Assembly (NCBI RefSeq): GCF_018614975.1
Contig: NZ_JAGGNR010000019.1
Location: 48,210 to 112,209, forward strand
Direction: 5' to 3'
Source: Paenibacillus polymyxa
GTDB taxonomy: Bacteria > Bacillota > Bacilli > Paenibacillales > Paenibacillaceae
DNA: 64,000 nt
The notes below the pieces were generated by a model, which was given only the letters and a program-made list of their open reading frames with translations, was not told the DNA's origin and did not search any database. Made by a program: the position numbers and the translations under genes. Positions within the stretch are counted from its first letter, which is position 1. The number at the start of each line of letters is the position of its first letter. Below are positions 56,295 to 64,000 of the stretch, piece by piece.

Positions 56295-57194
56295 TCAATC
56301 GCGGCCAAAGCCAAGGTCACGCAGAACTCGATCCTGATTTCTCCAGTCTTTTTTCACTTTAACCCACAAATCCATGAAAATTTTGGAGCCAAGCAGGTTC
56401 TGAATGTCATGTCGAGCTCGTTTACCCACTTCTTTCAGAAGGGCACCTTGCTTCCCAATAATGATCCCTTTTTGCGAATCCCGTTCCACAAAAATGACAG
56501 CTGAGATATAAACTACACCGTTATCCTGTACTTTCATATCTTCAATCGTTACAGCAATGGAGTGCGGAACTTCTTCACGAGTCATTTGCAGAATTTTCTC
56601 ACGAATCAACTCGGCACATACAAACTGCTCCGGATGGTCAGTAACCTGGTCATCAGGATAGTACTGTGGACCTTCAGGCAAATACTTGCCGAGCTGTTCC
56701 AGTAATGTGCTGACATTATTGCCATGCTTGGCAGAGACAGGCACAATTTCAGCGAAATCGTGTAATTTGCGATACTCTTCAATAAGTGGTAACAGCGCTT
56801 CCGGCTCAATTTTGTCAATTTTGTTCATGACAAGAATGACAGGCGTACGGATATTTTTCAGCTGTTCCGCAATATAGCGGTCACCACCGCCCATACCTTC
56901 GGAAGCATCAATCAAGAATAAGGCTGCTTCTACTTCACTCAGTGTGTTCAAAGCGGTCTGGTTCATATAATCGCCTAATTTGGACTGACGTTTATGAATC
57001 CCTGGTGTATCCAGAAAAACGATCTGTTGATTGTCCGATGTATATACACCGTGAATTTTATTACGTGTGGTTTGCGGCTTGTCCGACATAATTGCAATTT
57101 TCTGTCCGATGACTTGGTTCATCAAAGTGGATTTACCAACGTTAGGACGTCCGATAATGGCTACAAAACCGGATTTGAATTTTTGTTTTTTCAT
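56295..57194 (-). CDS. era: GTPase Era
   Basis: Essential GTPase that binds the 3' end of 16S rRNA during small-subunit maturation. The 299 residues have GTPase motifs [15 protein letters not shown] (G1), TTRNKI (G2), DTPGIH (G3), NKIDK (G4) and a KH domain in the last 90 residues ([30 protein letters not shown], GxxG core IGKQG). GAGGAGG precedes the ATG. Confidence 0.98.
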   Translation of the reverse strand: MKKQKFKSGFVAIIGRPNVGKSTLMNQVIGQKIAIMSDKPQTTRNKIHGVYTSDNQQIVFLDTPGIHKRQSKLGDYMNQTALNTLSEVEAALFLIDASEGMGGGDRYIAEQLKNIRTPVILVMNKIDKIEPEALLPLIEEYRKLHDFAEIVPVSAKHGNNVSTLLEQLGKYLPEGPQYYPDDQVTDHPEQFVCAELIREKILQMTREEVPHSIAVTIEDMKVQDNGVVYISAVIFVERDSQKGIIIGKQGALLKEVGKRARHDIQNLLGSKIFMDLWVKVKKDWRNQDRVLRDLGFGRD

Positions 57195-57231
57195 ATGTTC
57201 CTCCTCAGGCGCCTAGGCCTGGAATATTGGT

Positions 57232-57648
57232 TTATTTTTTGGCAGAATTCAAATCAGAAGGCCCAAAAGCCCAAGGTAACAGTTCAGCAACGGTGGTCTC
57301 TTGCAGATCACCTTGCAGGTTCCCCAAGATGACTTTCATATCGGGTTCACACAGTTCGTACATGACCTGACGACATACGCCACATGGAGCAATCGGACCA
57401 TCCGTGTCTCCCACAATGGCAATCGCTTTGAAGCTGCGAGGCTTCTGCCCACCCGCAATGGCACTGAACATCGCTGTACGCTCAGCACAGTTACCTGGAG
57501 TATACGCAGCATTCTCAATGTTACAACCATGATGCACATGACCTTCACTGTCAAGCAAAGCCGCACCTACACCAAAATGGGAGTAAGGCGTATACGCCTT
57601 TGTACGTGCCTTAATTGCTTCTTGCATTAATAAAACGTTATCCATCAT
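57232..57648 (-). CDS. cdd: Cytidine deaminase
   Basis: Converts cytidine/deoxycytidine to the uridines in pyrimidine salvage. The 138 residues contain the zinc site CNIENAAYTPGNCAERTA (HxE replaced by the C-type tetrameric form, C53, catalytic E near 67) and PCGVCRQVMYE. Two adjacent ATG codons exist; the site GGGAGA lies upstream. It is in the era-cdd-dgkA-ybeY order of Bacillus. Confidence 0.96.
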   Translation of the reverse strand: MMDNVLLMQEAIKARTKAYTPYSHFGVGAALLDSEGHVHHGCNIENAAYTPGNCAERTAMFSAIAGGQKPRSFKAIAIVGDTDGPIAPCGVCRQVMYELCEPDMKVILGNLQGDLQETTVAELLPWAFGPSDLNSAKK

Positions 57649-57748
57649 TATTCTCTCCCTTAGGGTGCAATATAAAGTTAGTACCTACGAATCAAGTTCA
57701 ACCAAAGCCAAATTTACACCAGCCACTCCGAGTCCAGATTAACCCTTC

Positions 57749-57830
57749 GATCGCTGTTACCCCCAGATTTTTTGATTCACTTTTTCAATGTGAAAATCCG
57801 GGGATAAAGGCGAACGCTTCGCTTCTACAG
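57749..57830. repeat. 82-bp intergenic hairpin repeat, copy B
   Basis: Second copy of the element at 24674-24755. The outer stem has one mismatch here, and the inner loop stem is CAC/GTG where copy A has CCA/TGG. It lies between dgkA and cdd in a 299-bp gap that holds no other visible feature. Confidence 0.85.
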
Positions 57831-57947
57831 GTTTATTTCTGTCCTCTTCGTTATCGTGTAACGTCTACAAGTTCAACTTAAAAAAGGTCTAACTTCACAA
57901 ATTTGTGTAGTAATAAAATCACAAAACGAATCAAAATCAAAACAAAA

Positions 57948-58319
57948 TCAGTACAAACCTAGCCAATTCATCACGGGCTTAATGAAAACGATACAACCGA
58001 TGATGACGGCGAATACCGCAGCCAGCAGAACTGCCCCGGCCGCGGTATCCTTCGCCGCTTTTGCCAGCGGATGGATATGGGGGTGTGCCAAGTCAACCGC
58101 TGCTTCTACAGCCGTGTTCATCAATTCAGTCACCAGGACCAAAAAGACAGCGGTCAGCACAAACATCCAATCCGTTCTTGAGATTCTGAAAAAAAAGCCG
58201 GCTACACACATCAAAATAGCCACTCCCGTGTGAACTCTCACATTACGCTGAGTCCGCAACCCATATGCGATTCCTTCCGCAGCATTGCGGAATACCAGAC
58301 CCCAGGAGCGCCTTTTCAT
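57948..58319 (-). CDS. dgkA: Diacylglycerol/undecaprenol kinase
   Basis: Integral membrane kinase of the DgkA family; in Gram-positives the substrate is undecaprenol. The 123 residues have an N-terminal amphipathic region and three membrane helices. AEGIAYGLRTQRNVRVHTGVAI is near residue 15, and FVLTAVFLVLVTELMNTAVEAAVDLA near residue 50-75 holds the active-site glutamates and asparagine (E-x-x-NT-x-x-E). It overlaps ybeY by one base. Confidence 0.96.
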   Translation of the reverse strand: MKRRSWGLVFRNAAEGIAYGLRTQRNVRVHTGVAILMCVAGFFFRISRTDWMFVLTAVFLVLVTELMNTAVEAAVDLAHPHIHPLAKAAKDTAAGAVLLAAVFAVIIGCIVFIKPVMNWLGLY

Positions 58320-58816
58320 TATCGTGTCAACCCGGCCTGGGCCAATACCGCTTCTTGTTTACCCATCATTTCAGCCTCACTCGCTTCATCCTGATGGTCG
58401 TATCCGAGCAGATGCAAGAAACCATGGACAAACAGAAAACCAAGTTCACGTTCAAATGAGTGTCCATACTCTTCACTTTGCAGGATGGTCCGTGGTACGG
58501 AAATAATGATGTCTCCAAGAACATCCGGCATTTCTTCCATTTCTTCATCTTCGTCAAGCTCATAGATAATATCGAGCTCTTCATCTACCGTTTCGTTCAT
58601 CGCAAAAGACAATACATCCGTGGGACGGTCAATGCCACGATAATCACGGTTCAACTCATGGATCTGCTCATCGTTCACAAAAGTCAGAGCCACTTCCCCG
58701 TCTGCAACATCTTCCGCTTCGCCGGCGATTTTCAGCAGCTGTTCCAGCATTGTAATCATCGGTTCTGTAATTTCTTTATCCTGTTGTTCATTATTCCATG
58801 CCAGATTAAGACTCAT
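58319..58816 (-). CDS. ybeY: Endoribonuclease YbeY (rRNA maturation factor)
   Basis: Single-strand endoribonuclease for rRNA maturation and ribosome quality control. The 165 residues carry LNRDYRGIDRPTDVLSFAM (middle) and the zinc motif GFLHLLGYDHQDE (H3 site) near residue 133. A longer acidic insertion (DEELDIIYELDEDEEMEEMPD) sits between, typical in Paenibacillus-like forms. AGGAG lies 10 bases before the ATG. Confidence 0.97.
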   Translation of the reverse strand: MSLNLAWNNEQQDKEITEPMITMLEQLLKIAGEAEDVADGEVALTFVNDEQIHELNRDYRGIDRPTDVLSFAMNETVDEELDIIYELDEDEEMEEMPDVLGDIIISVPRTILQSEEYGHSFERELGFLFVHGFLHLLGYDHQDEASEAEMMGKQEAVLAQAGLTR

Positions 58817-58850
58817 TCTTTCATAACTCCTGTCTGCTCATATTAGAGGT

Positions 58851-59018
58851 TGTTCAAAAAGCCCGCTTTTGATTACGAAGGATGCCTAGCGGCATCATCA
58901 GCATCGAATATGGAATTCAGCCGAAATGTCCGTTGCTCACGTAGTTTTCCCTATGCTCCGCTACTCCATTTCTAGCTTCATCCCATCTTCTCGGTACTGA
59001 AAACCGACCTTTTGAACA
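58851..59018. mobile_element. 168-bp element with short terminal inverted repeats
   Basis: Bounded by TGTTCAAAA at the left and TTTTGAACA at the right, with an internal GATGCC/GGCATC hairpin. It fills the gap between ybeY and the PgpH-like gene and encodes no protein. The layout suggests a miniature mobile or interspersed element. It resembles an intergenic repeat I recall from other Paenibacillus genomes, but only one copy is in this window and no target-site duplication is apparent. Confidence 0.5.
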
Positions 59019-59033
59019 CGAACTATTATTAAA

Positions 59034-61283
59034 TTAGCCTGCTTCGGGTGAAGTCGGCTTTGGTTTCTTAATCTCCTCCGGATATTCTATCCTGGAGTGG
59101 AAGATCCCCATCACCGTTTCCTTTAATGTTCTGGCGACGATATCCAGTTCACGCATCGTAAGGTCACAATCATTGAATTGATGATCGTCCAATCGTCCTT
59201 TAATAATCTTCTCAATCATGGACTCTACTTGCTCCACTGTCGGTTTGCGCAAAGATCTCACAGCAGCCTCCACACTATCAGCAATGCCAACAATAGCCGA
59301 TTCCTTGGACTGAGCCTTCGGCCCAGGATAACGGAAATCTTCTTCCGTGAAATCAGGCTCAACGCCTGCTTCTTCAGCCTGGCGCAGTGCTTTGTGATAG
59401 AAATAGTGGAGAAATGTCGTGCCGTGATGCTGTTCCGCTATATCCCGAATAGGTCTGGGCAGCTTATAATCCTTCTGCATTTCCACCCCATCGCGCGCAT
59501 GGGCAACGATAATGGATTTGCTCAGTTTCGGATCAATTGAATCATGCGGATTCTCCATATTGTTCTGATTTTCAATAAAATAGATGGGGCGCTTCGTCTT
59601 GCCGATATCATGATAATACGAACCCACTCGGCAGAGCAATCCGTTAGCTCCTATCGCTTCTGCTGCTGCTTCCGACAGATTCCCTACCATAACGCTGTGA
59701 TGATAGGTACCCGGGGTCTCCGTCAGCAACTTGCGCAGAAGCGGATGGTTCGGATTAGACAGTTCCACCAGTTTGAGCGCGGACAAGATGCCAAATGAAG
59801 TTTCGAAAAATGGCATTAGCCCGATGACCAGTATAGCCGTCAAAATACCACCGGCAAATGCAAATCCAACGCCGTACAGTGTCGTGGTTCGGTTCCAATC
59901 TCCCGAGTCAATCAAAGCCAGGGTGAAGACGGCTATGGACCCGAACAGACAGACCATAATGGCCCCTTTCAAGATCGTTGATCGCTGGCTAGCCCGATGA
60001 GTTGCAAAGATCGCAACAAACGAAACTACTACGGCGAAGAACCCTAATTCGAAGTCAAAAAGCTGACCCTGATGGGTATTCAAAATGATGCTTGATAACA
60101 TACCAATCAATATTGAACATACAAAGGCAAGCGACGTATCCAGCAACAGCGCAATTAACATCGCCCCTACCGCAACAGGTGCAAGGAAGCCCACATAAGA
60201 CCTCTCATTGGTTTGGATAATCGCCGTCACATGCATAACCACAATCGTAATCATAAAAATGAGAACAAGCATCAACAGCTGCGCATTATTATATTTGAAA
60301 TGCGTTCCGCTGCATTGCTGAATATACATCAGAATTGCTGCCGACAACAGGCAGGAAAACATAAGAAGACCAAGCTGTGGCCAGTAGTTCACTTCATTTT
60401 TCAGCAAATCATTCTCATCCAGCAAAGTATACATCTCCGGGGTGATCATCTCACCCTTGGCAACTAATGTGTCCCCTTGCTTGATAAAGACGGTTTGCGT
60501 GTTCTCACGCGCCTGAACTTTCGCTTCCTTGGTTCCCTCTTCATCGTAGAAGCGGTTAGCGGTCACCACGAGGCGAGCAAGCTCTTGCACGACCTCACGT
60601 TGCGTACGCTTACCAAGAGAGCTGACACTCACCATCTCGGCTACTTTGGCACGGGCAGTGGTTGCATCGCTGATCTGATCCGTCATTAACCGGGCAACAA
60701 TATCCCTCGCAACGGGTTTCATCTCTTGAATATCATCCGATGTCAGACGTGAGATTTTGATATAGGTTTCTTCGGGAATACGGTAGCTTTGCTCCTGTAC
60801 CACATTTCTGATCTCTTCCAGCAGAGTCTCGGAGTATGTACCGGCTTTCCGATTATTATTGATATAGTTGGTTACAAAGTCCTTCTGGCGCTGCGGAATT
60901 TCATCCCGATAAATATCAATCTTGTCCTGACTTGAAATCTGATCATCCTGATTTAATCGATCTACACGATCAAGCAGGGTAGTCATCAAATTTTCGTTTC
61001 GCAACTGGACAATCTGAAATATCGGCTGTACCCGTTCAGCAGCTTCTTCCTGTGCTTTGAGTGTGGCCTTGTTATTCGGAATCTGCATGGGCGCAGCAAT
61101 GTCCACTTCACTCCGTGTCCCTTCCTGAATATCATAGCGCTCAGGGAGCAGCTTGGAAGCCAGACTCACGTAGAAAAGAATCACCAGAAACAAAAACAGA
61201 AGATAGCGTGCCCACACGCTATACTTCCATCCTGTAGCCTTATTCTGAAAAGATTTGCCTTTTGACGGTTCCTTCGAGGTCAC
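59034..61283 (-). CDS. pgpH: 7TM-HD domain phosphodiesterase (PgpH/YqfF family)
   Basis: Membrane phosphodiesterase of the PgpH family, which degrades c-di-AMP. The GTG at 61283, with AAAGGG ten bases upstream, gives 749 residues. An N-terminal extracytoplasmic 7TMR-HDED domain (about residues 60-330) is followed by seven membrane helices and a C-terminal HD domain: MPGTYHHSVMVGNLSEAAA near residue 490, then YYHDIGKTKRP (HD pair), IVAHARDGVEMQ and EQHHGTTFLHYFYHKA. A TTG at 61292 is an alternative start. The start overlaps phoH slightly less than the longest reading. Confidence 0.93.
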   Translation of the reverse strand: MTSKEPSKGKSFQNKATGWKYSVWARYLLFLFLVILFYVSLASKLLPERYDIQEGTRSEVDIAAPMQIPNNKATLKAQEEAAERVQPIFQIVQLRNENLMTTLLDRVDRLNQDDQISSQDKIDIYRDEIPQRQKDFVTNYINNNRKAGTYSETLLEEIRNVVQEQSYRIPEETYIKISRLTSDDIQEMKPVARDIVARLMTDQISDATTARAKVAEMVSVSSLGKRTQREVVQELARLVVTANRFYDEEGTKEAKVQARENTQTVFIKQGDTLVAKGEMITPEMYTLLDENDLLKNEVNYWPQLGLLMFSCLLSAAILMYIQQCSGTHFKYNNAQLLMLVLIFMITIVVMHVTAIIQTNERSYVGFLAPVAVGAMLIALLLDTSLAFVCSILIGMLSSIILNTHQGQLFDFELGFFAVVVSFVAIFATHRASQRSTILKGAIMVCLFGSIAVFTLALIDSGDWNRTTTLYGVGFAFAGGILTAILVIGLMPFFETSFGILSALKLVELSNPNHPLLRKLLTETPGTYHHSVMVGNLSEAAAEAIGANGLLCRVGSYYHDIGKTKRPIYFIENQNNMENPHDSIDPKLSKSIIVAHARDGVEMQKDYKLPRPIRDIAEQHHGTTFLHYFYHKALRQAEEAGVEPDFTEEDFRYPGPKAQSKESAIVGIADSVEAAVRSLRKPTVEQVESMIEKIIKGRLDDHQFNDCDLTMRELDIVARTLKETVMGIFHSRIEYPEEIKKPKPTSPEAG

Positions 61284-61299
61284 TTTAGACAATCCCTTT

Positions 61300-62271
61300 C
61301 TATGCTTGATTTTCTGCGGCGTGGTTGTAAGCCACGATAATTTTCTGGACGAGAGAATGCCGCACAACATCTTGCTCGGCAAAATGCACAAATCCGATCT
61401 CTTCAACTTCGTTCAAGATCGTATTCGCTTCCACAAGCCCGGATTTCTTACCACGCGGTAAATCAATCTGTGTCACGTCTCCGGTAATAACCATTTTGGA
61501 GCCAAAACCAAGACGGGTCAGAAACATCTTCATCTGTTCCGGCGTTGTGTTCTGTGCTTCATCGAGAATGATAAACGAGTCGTCCAAGGTACGCCCCCGC
61601 ATGTAGGCGAGTGGTGCAATTTCGATTAACCCACGCTCCAGTGCCTTCGCGGTCTGTTCTTGTCCCATAACGTCATACAGGGCATCATACAGCGGTCTCA
61701 GATACGGGTCTACCTTTTCCTGAAGGTCACCTGGCAAAAACCCAAGACTCTCTCCTGCTTCAACAGCAGGCCGTGTGAGTACAATACGTTTGACGCTGCC
61801 TTCTTTAATTGCAGCAACAGCCAGTACAACAGCAAGGTAGGTTTTACCCGTACCGGCAGGACCAATGCCAAATACAATATCACGTTTTTTAATTGTAGTT
61901 ACATAGTGCTTCTGTCCAATGGTTTTAACACGGATTGGTTTACCTCGGTATGTCGTTGTAATCTCGCCCTTGAACAGATCCAATAGCTGGTCTGCCCGCA
62001 TATCCTTGGCAAGTTCAATCGCATACTTCACGTCTCTTTCGGTTAACACATATCCATTACGTATCAATTGCAGTAACACATCAAATAATTGTTCAAGCGA
62101 TTCCACCTGCTGTGCGTTGCCAAAAATCACAATCTCCGCTTCACGGGATGCAATCTGGGCGGGAATCTCGGATTCAATCAGTTTAAGAAAAGTATCTTGG
62201 GGTCCAAAAAGAGATTGGCCCTCTCCCGCACTCTGGAGGGAGATTTGTATGCTGCGTGTTTGCTCTGACAA
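61300..62271 (-). CDS. phoH: PhoH family protein
   Basis: ATPase of the PhoH family (not fused to PIN), distinct from the PIN-PhoH gene at 20.4-21.7 kb. The 323 residues include GFGPAGTGKTYLAVVLAV (Walker A, near residue 136) and LDDSFIILDEAQNTTPEQMKMFLTRLG (Walker B, near residue 200). An N-terminal KH-like region precedes. A TTG start (MSEQTRSIQISL) follows GGAG 11 bases upstream, 6 bp after yqfD. Role unclear; linked to RNA metabolism and stress. Confidence 0.94.
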   Translation of the reverse strand: MSEQTRSIQISLQSAGEGQSLFGPQDTFLKLIESEIPAQIASREAEIVIFGNAQQVESLEQLFDVLLQLIRNGYVLTERDVKYAIELAKDMRADQLLDLFKGEITTTYRGKPIRVKTIGQKHYVTTIKKRDIVFGIGPAGTGKTYLAVVLAVAAIKEGSVKRIVLTRPAVEAGESLGFLPGDLQEKVDPYLRPLYDALYDVMGQEQTAKALERGLIEIAPLAYMRGRTLDDSFIILDEAQNTTPEQMKMFLTRLGFGSKMVITGDVTQIDLPRGKKSGLVEANTILNEVEEIGFVHFAEQDVVRHSLVQKIIVAYNHAAENQA

Positions 62272-62277
62272 ATATCC

Positions 62278-63471
62278 TCATTCTCCTTGACTATGGACTA
62301 GCGGAAGTTCTTCCGCAATGCTTTCTTCTACTTCAAATAATACTTTCATATAAACTTTACCATTCTCTTTCTTCTCATGCAAAATTTTTTCACTTATAAT
62401 TTTTGTTCCTTTGCCATTTTTAGCGATAATATCGTTCCTTGCCCCTTCCAATCCTTTCGTTCTGGCCCATTCTATCGTCTGTTGTTGCTCATGCTCTCGG
62501 GTCTCCAGATCTTTCTCTGTCAACCAACCCATAGGAAGTGTAAAGGATCGCCAAGTCAATGGTTTATGATCACTCTCGGTATCAAATGAACTGAACGGTG
62601 TACTTCCGTATCCCCACAGTTGGATCGCCCAATTCCCCAGCACCATGTAAAAACGTTCTTTGCTCTCACCTGTCATTGTATTATGTTTTTGCACCAGCGG
62701 AACCTCTACCTGATACTCACGCCATACCAGACCACGAACTTCGCCTTTGGCAACGATGGTTTTGGTGTTCTCCTCATCGCCGAGAATCCCCGAGATCAAT
62801 ACTTGACCCTTTTTGACACGCATGTCCTTCTGAACAACAGGGCGTCCCTGCTCCGCATAGATTTGAGTGACAACAGCATCTGATTTGCTAATCAGATGCC
62901 TCGGGTTCAGTAACGGTTCGCGCTTCGGTTGTGCAGACTCCACAACTTGAATGGTAATGGTTGTCCCTTCTTTGCTTACTCCAATCCAGGTTACATCCGG
63001 CAGAGCGAGTGCAAGCTGCCTGGAGAGCTTGTCTTGGCTTTGCAAGCGGAAGCCCCATTGGAAAGGATATATGCCCTCTTTCTTCGCTGCTGCAAGCACC
63101 TCGTCGGTGGGAATGGTGACGTTACCCTTAACCTCCACACTCCATACCATGGACGACAACGCAAACAAAGCTGCCACAAAAAACAGCATCCCCCCAAGAA
63201 AGAACTTCCTCCGCAATAATCGGGCCGCAAAAAAAGGGAAACCGCTGCGATGGGTTACTTTCACCCTGCAGCCTGTCCGTTTCAACACAGGACGCAACCT
63301 GAAAAAATGCGGCAGCAGAATGTTCATCTCTGCCACGCGTCCATCGTGAGCACGCAGGTTCCACACTTCCAGTCCCTGCTCTGCCACCGTGTTGATCAGT
63401 GTTTCAATGTCTCCCCCAGTGACCGTGATTCGGACTGCTCCCCGCAGTTTGTACAGACTGGGCTGCTTCAT
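62278..63471 (-). CDS. yqfD: Sporulation protein YqfD
   Basis: 397 residues, sigma-E-regulated membrane protein needed for sporulation. Reading starts MKQPSLYKLRGAVRITVTGGDIETLINTVAEQGLEVWNLRAHDGRVAEM (cytoplasmic domain), a membrane helix near residues 90-112 (FLGGMLFFVAALFALSSMVWSVEV), then an extracytoplasmic domain. YPFQWGFRLQSQDKLSRQLA and YAEQGRPVVQKDMRVKKGQVLISG (a secretion-membrane-fusion-like hairpin) fit. Overlaps yqfC by 4 bp. Confidence 0.94.
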   Translation of the reverse strand: MKQPSLYKLRGAVRITVTGGDIETLINTVAEQGLEVWNLRAHDGRVAEMNILLPHFFRLRPVLKRTGCRVKVTHRSGFPFFAARLLRRKFFLGGMLFFVAALFALSSMVWSVEVKGNVTIPTDEVLAAAKKEGIYPFQWGFRLQSQDKLSRQLALALPDVTWIGVSKEGTTITIQVVESAQPKREPLLNPRHLISKSDAVVTQIYAEQGRPVVQKDMRVKKGQVLISGILGDEENTKTIVAKGEVRGLVWREYQVEVPLVQKHNTMTGESKERFYMVLGNWAIQLWGYGSTPFSSFDTESDHKPLTWRSFTLPMGWLTEKDLETREHEQQQTIEWARTKGLEGARNDIIAKNGKGTKIISEKILHEKKENGKVYMKVLFEVEESIAEELPLVHSQGE

Positions 63472-63761
63472 CCGTTCCCCTCCACTCCATTCATATGAAT
63501 ATCCAGAATCGTTCCTTCAACAGCTACTTCATCCGGCAAAATGTTACGTATCACCAAGGCATTTCCTCTGATCTCCAATTGGCCTTGGGAAAGAGCCAAC
63601 ACGATGCGATCCGGGGTGAAATGGATGACACCGCGATGATTCTCTATATACAGTTGCTTACTGCCGATCAGGGTTAACCGTGGCATATCATAAAGCACAT
63701 CCTGCGGCAGATCCAACACTTCACTGGTCCATCTGCGCAGCTTGCGGCTGATCCGGGTCAT
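63468..63761 (-). CDS. yqfC: Sporulation protein YqfC
   Basis: 97 residues (MTRISRKLRRWTSEVLDLPQDVLYDMPRLTLIGSKQLYIENHRGVIHFTP) of the YqfC family, a small beta-rich protein with the YabP-like fold, needed in the sporulation program. Cotranscribed with yqfD. Its upstream region ends at a group II intron 3' end, which breaks its usual context here. Confidence 0.93.
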   Translation of the reverse strand: MTRISRKLRRWTSEVLDLPQDVLYDMPRLTLIGSKQLYIENHRGVIHFTPDRIVLALSQGQLEIRGNALVIRNILPDEVAVEGTILDIHMNGVEGNG

Positions 63762-63866
63762 TCGAAGGTCTTCCCCCTTCCTCTACAGTTCAACTTATGC
63801 GCAGATTCATGAATTTATGAAAATTCCGGGGCGTGTTAGGGACGAATGTTGAGAAAAAAGGATAGA

Positions 63867-64000
63867 GTAGAGTAAGAGGCTGGGTATTTCCAGCCCCTCC
63901 TCATCAAACCGTACGTGAGGTTTTCCCTCATACGGCTTTCCGATGTTCTTCTTCCTGCGGCATTACGGATTTTTTTTTCTTCATCACTCATGTATTGTGA
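63867..64000 (-). mobile_element. 3' end of a group II intron (domains V and VI), body outside window
   Basis: On the minus strand the 33-34-nt hairpin at 63906-63939 reads AAGCCGTATGAGG, GAAAA loop, CCTCACGTACGGTTT, which matches intron domain V (AGC triad, GNAA loop, CG bulge). Domain VI follows (near 63869-63903; GGGGCTGG/CCAGCCTC stem), with a bulged A at 63873 as likely branch point and the 3' splice site near 63867. Sequence to the right edge shows no complete reading frame. The reverse transcriptase/maturase ORF, if any, would lie beyond base 64000. Confidence 0.75.

Noticed and set aside
63945..64000. Small minus-strand reading frame starting MSDEEKK at the right edge
   Set aside because: It runs straight through the group II intron domains V and VI and has no independent support.

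Overview
The window looks like chromosome of a Paenibacillus-type spore-forming Firmicute. Evidence: mid-GC Bacillales gene content, a class-B RNase P RNA, sporulation genes (spoVD, rsfA, yqfC/yqfD, YhcN/YlaJ-type lipoprotein, CotD-like coat protein), bacillithiol synthesis (bshC), and gene orders shared with Bacillus subtilis (ylbO-ylbQ/mra, ylaG-ylaL and yqfC-sigA neighbourhoods). Most genes are on the minus strand, so operons read right to left.

Layout. (1) 1-5.9 kb: start of the division/cell-wall cluster mraZ-rsmH-ftsL-pbpB-spoVD, with a promoter and 10-bp-spaced MraZ boxes before mraZ. (2) 6-20 kb: an adenosylhomocysteinase-family gene, bshC, a peptide ABC transporter operon (binding lipoprotein, a hairpin terminator, two permeases, and both ATPases fused in one protein), panE, rsfA and small envelope proteins. 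(3) 20-27 kb: the yla block (PIN-PhoH ATPase, YlaJ, YlaL, YlaH, TypA/BipA) interrupted by an LCP-family gene. (4) 27.6-29.1 kb: two divergent TerC-family genes. (5) 29.2-34.9 kb: an AT-rich island with a RiPP cluster of microcin B17 type. It holds a Gly/Cys/Ser-rich precursor peptide, McbB-, McbC- and McbD(YcaO)-like synthetase proteins, a second divergent YcaO protein, and an ABC permease/ATPase pair. A near-consensus promoter precedes the precursor, and a hairpin separates precursor from synthetase. (6) 35-45.5 kb: thiI and its cysteine desulfurase, a lytic transglycosylase, small proteins, a subtilase with an unusual N-terminal half, a CotD-like protein, and a MocR regulator divergent from an aminotransferase. 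(7) 45.6-63.8 kb: rnpB, then a conserved housekeeping block: nif3-like, trmK, sigA, dnaG, a UPF0178 gene, glyS/glyQ under a glycine T-box, recO, yqzL, era, cdd, dgkA, ybeY, pgpH-like, phoH, yqfD, yqfC. (8) 63.87 kb to the right edge: the 3' end (domains V and VI) of a group II intron on the minus strand, whose body lies outside the window.

The most notable system is the island at 29.2-34.9 kb. Its gene order A-B-C-D-(D2)-E-F parallels mcbABCDEF of enterobacteria, but the cluster sits in a Gram-positive host, carries a tandem YcaO pair and lacks an McbG-like immunity gene. It probably makes and exports a thiazole/oxazole-containing peptide. Other items worth attention are two copies of an 82-bp hairpin repeat with a compensatory change, a 168-bp element with terminal inverted repeats, and the group II intron end.
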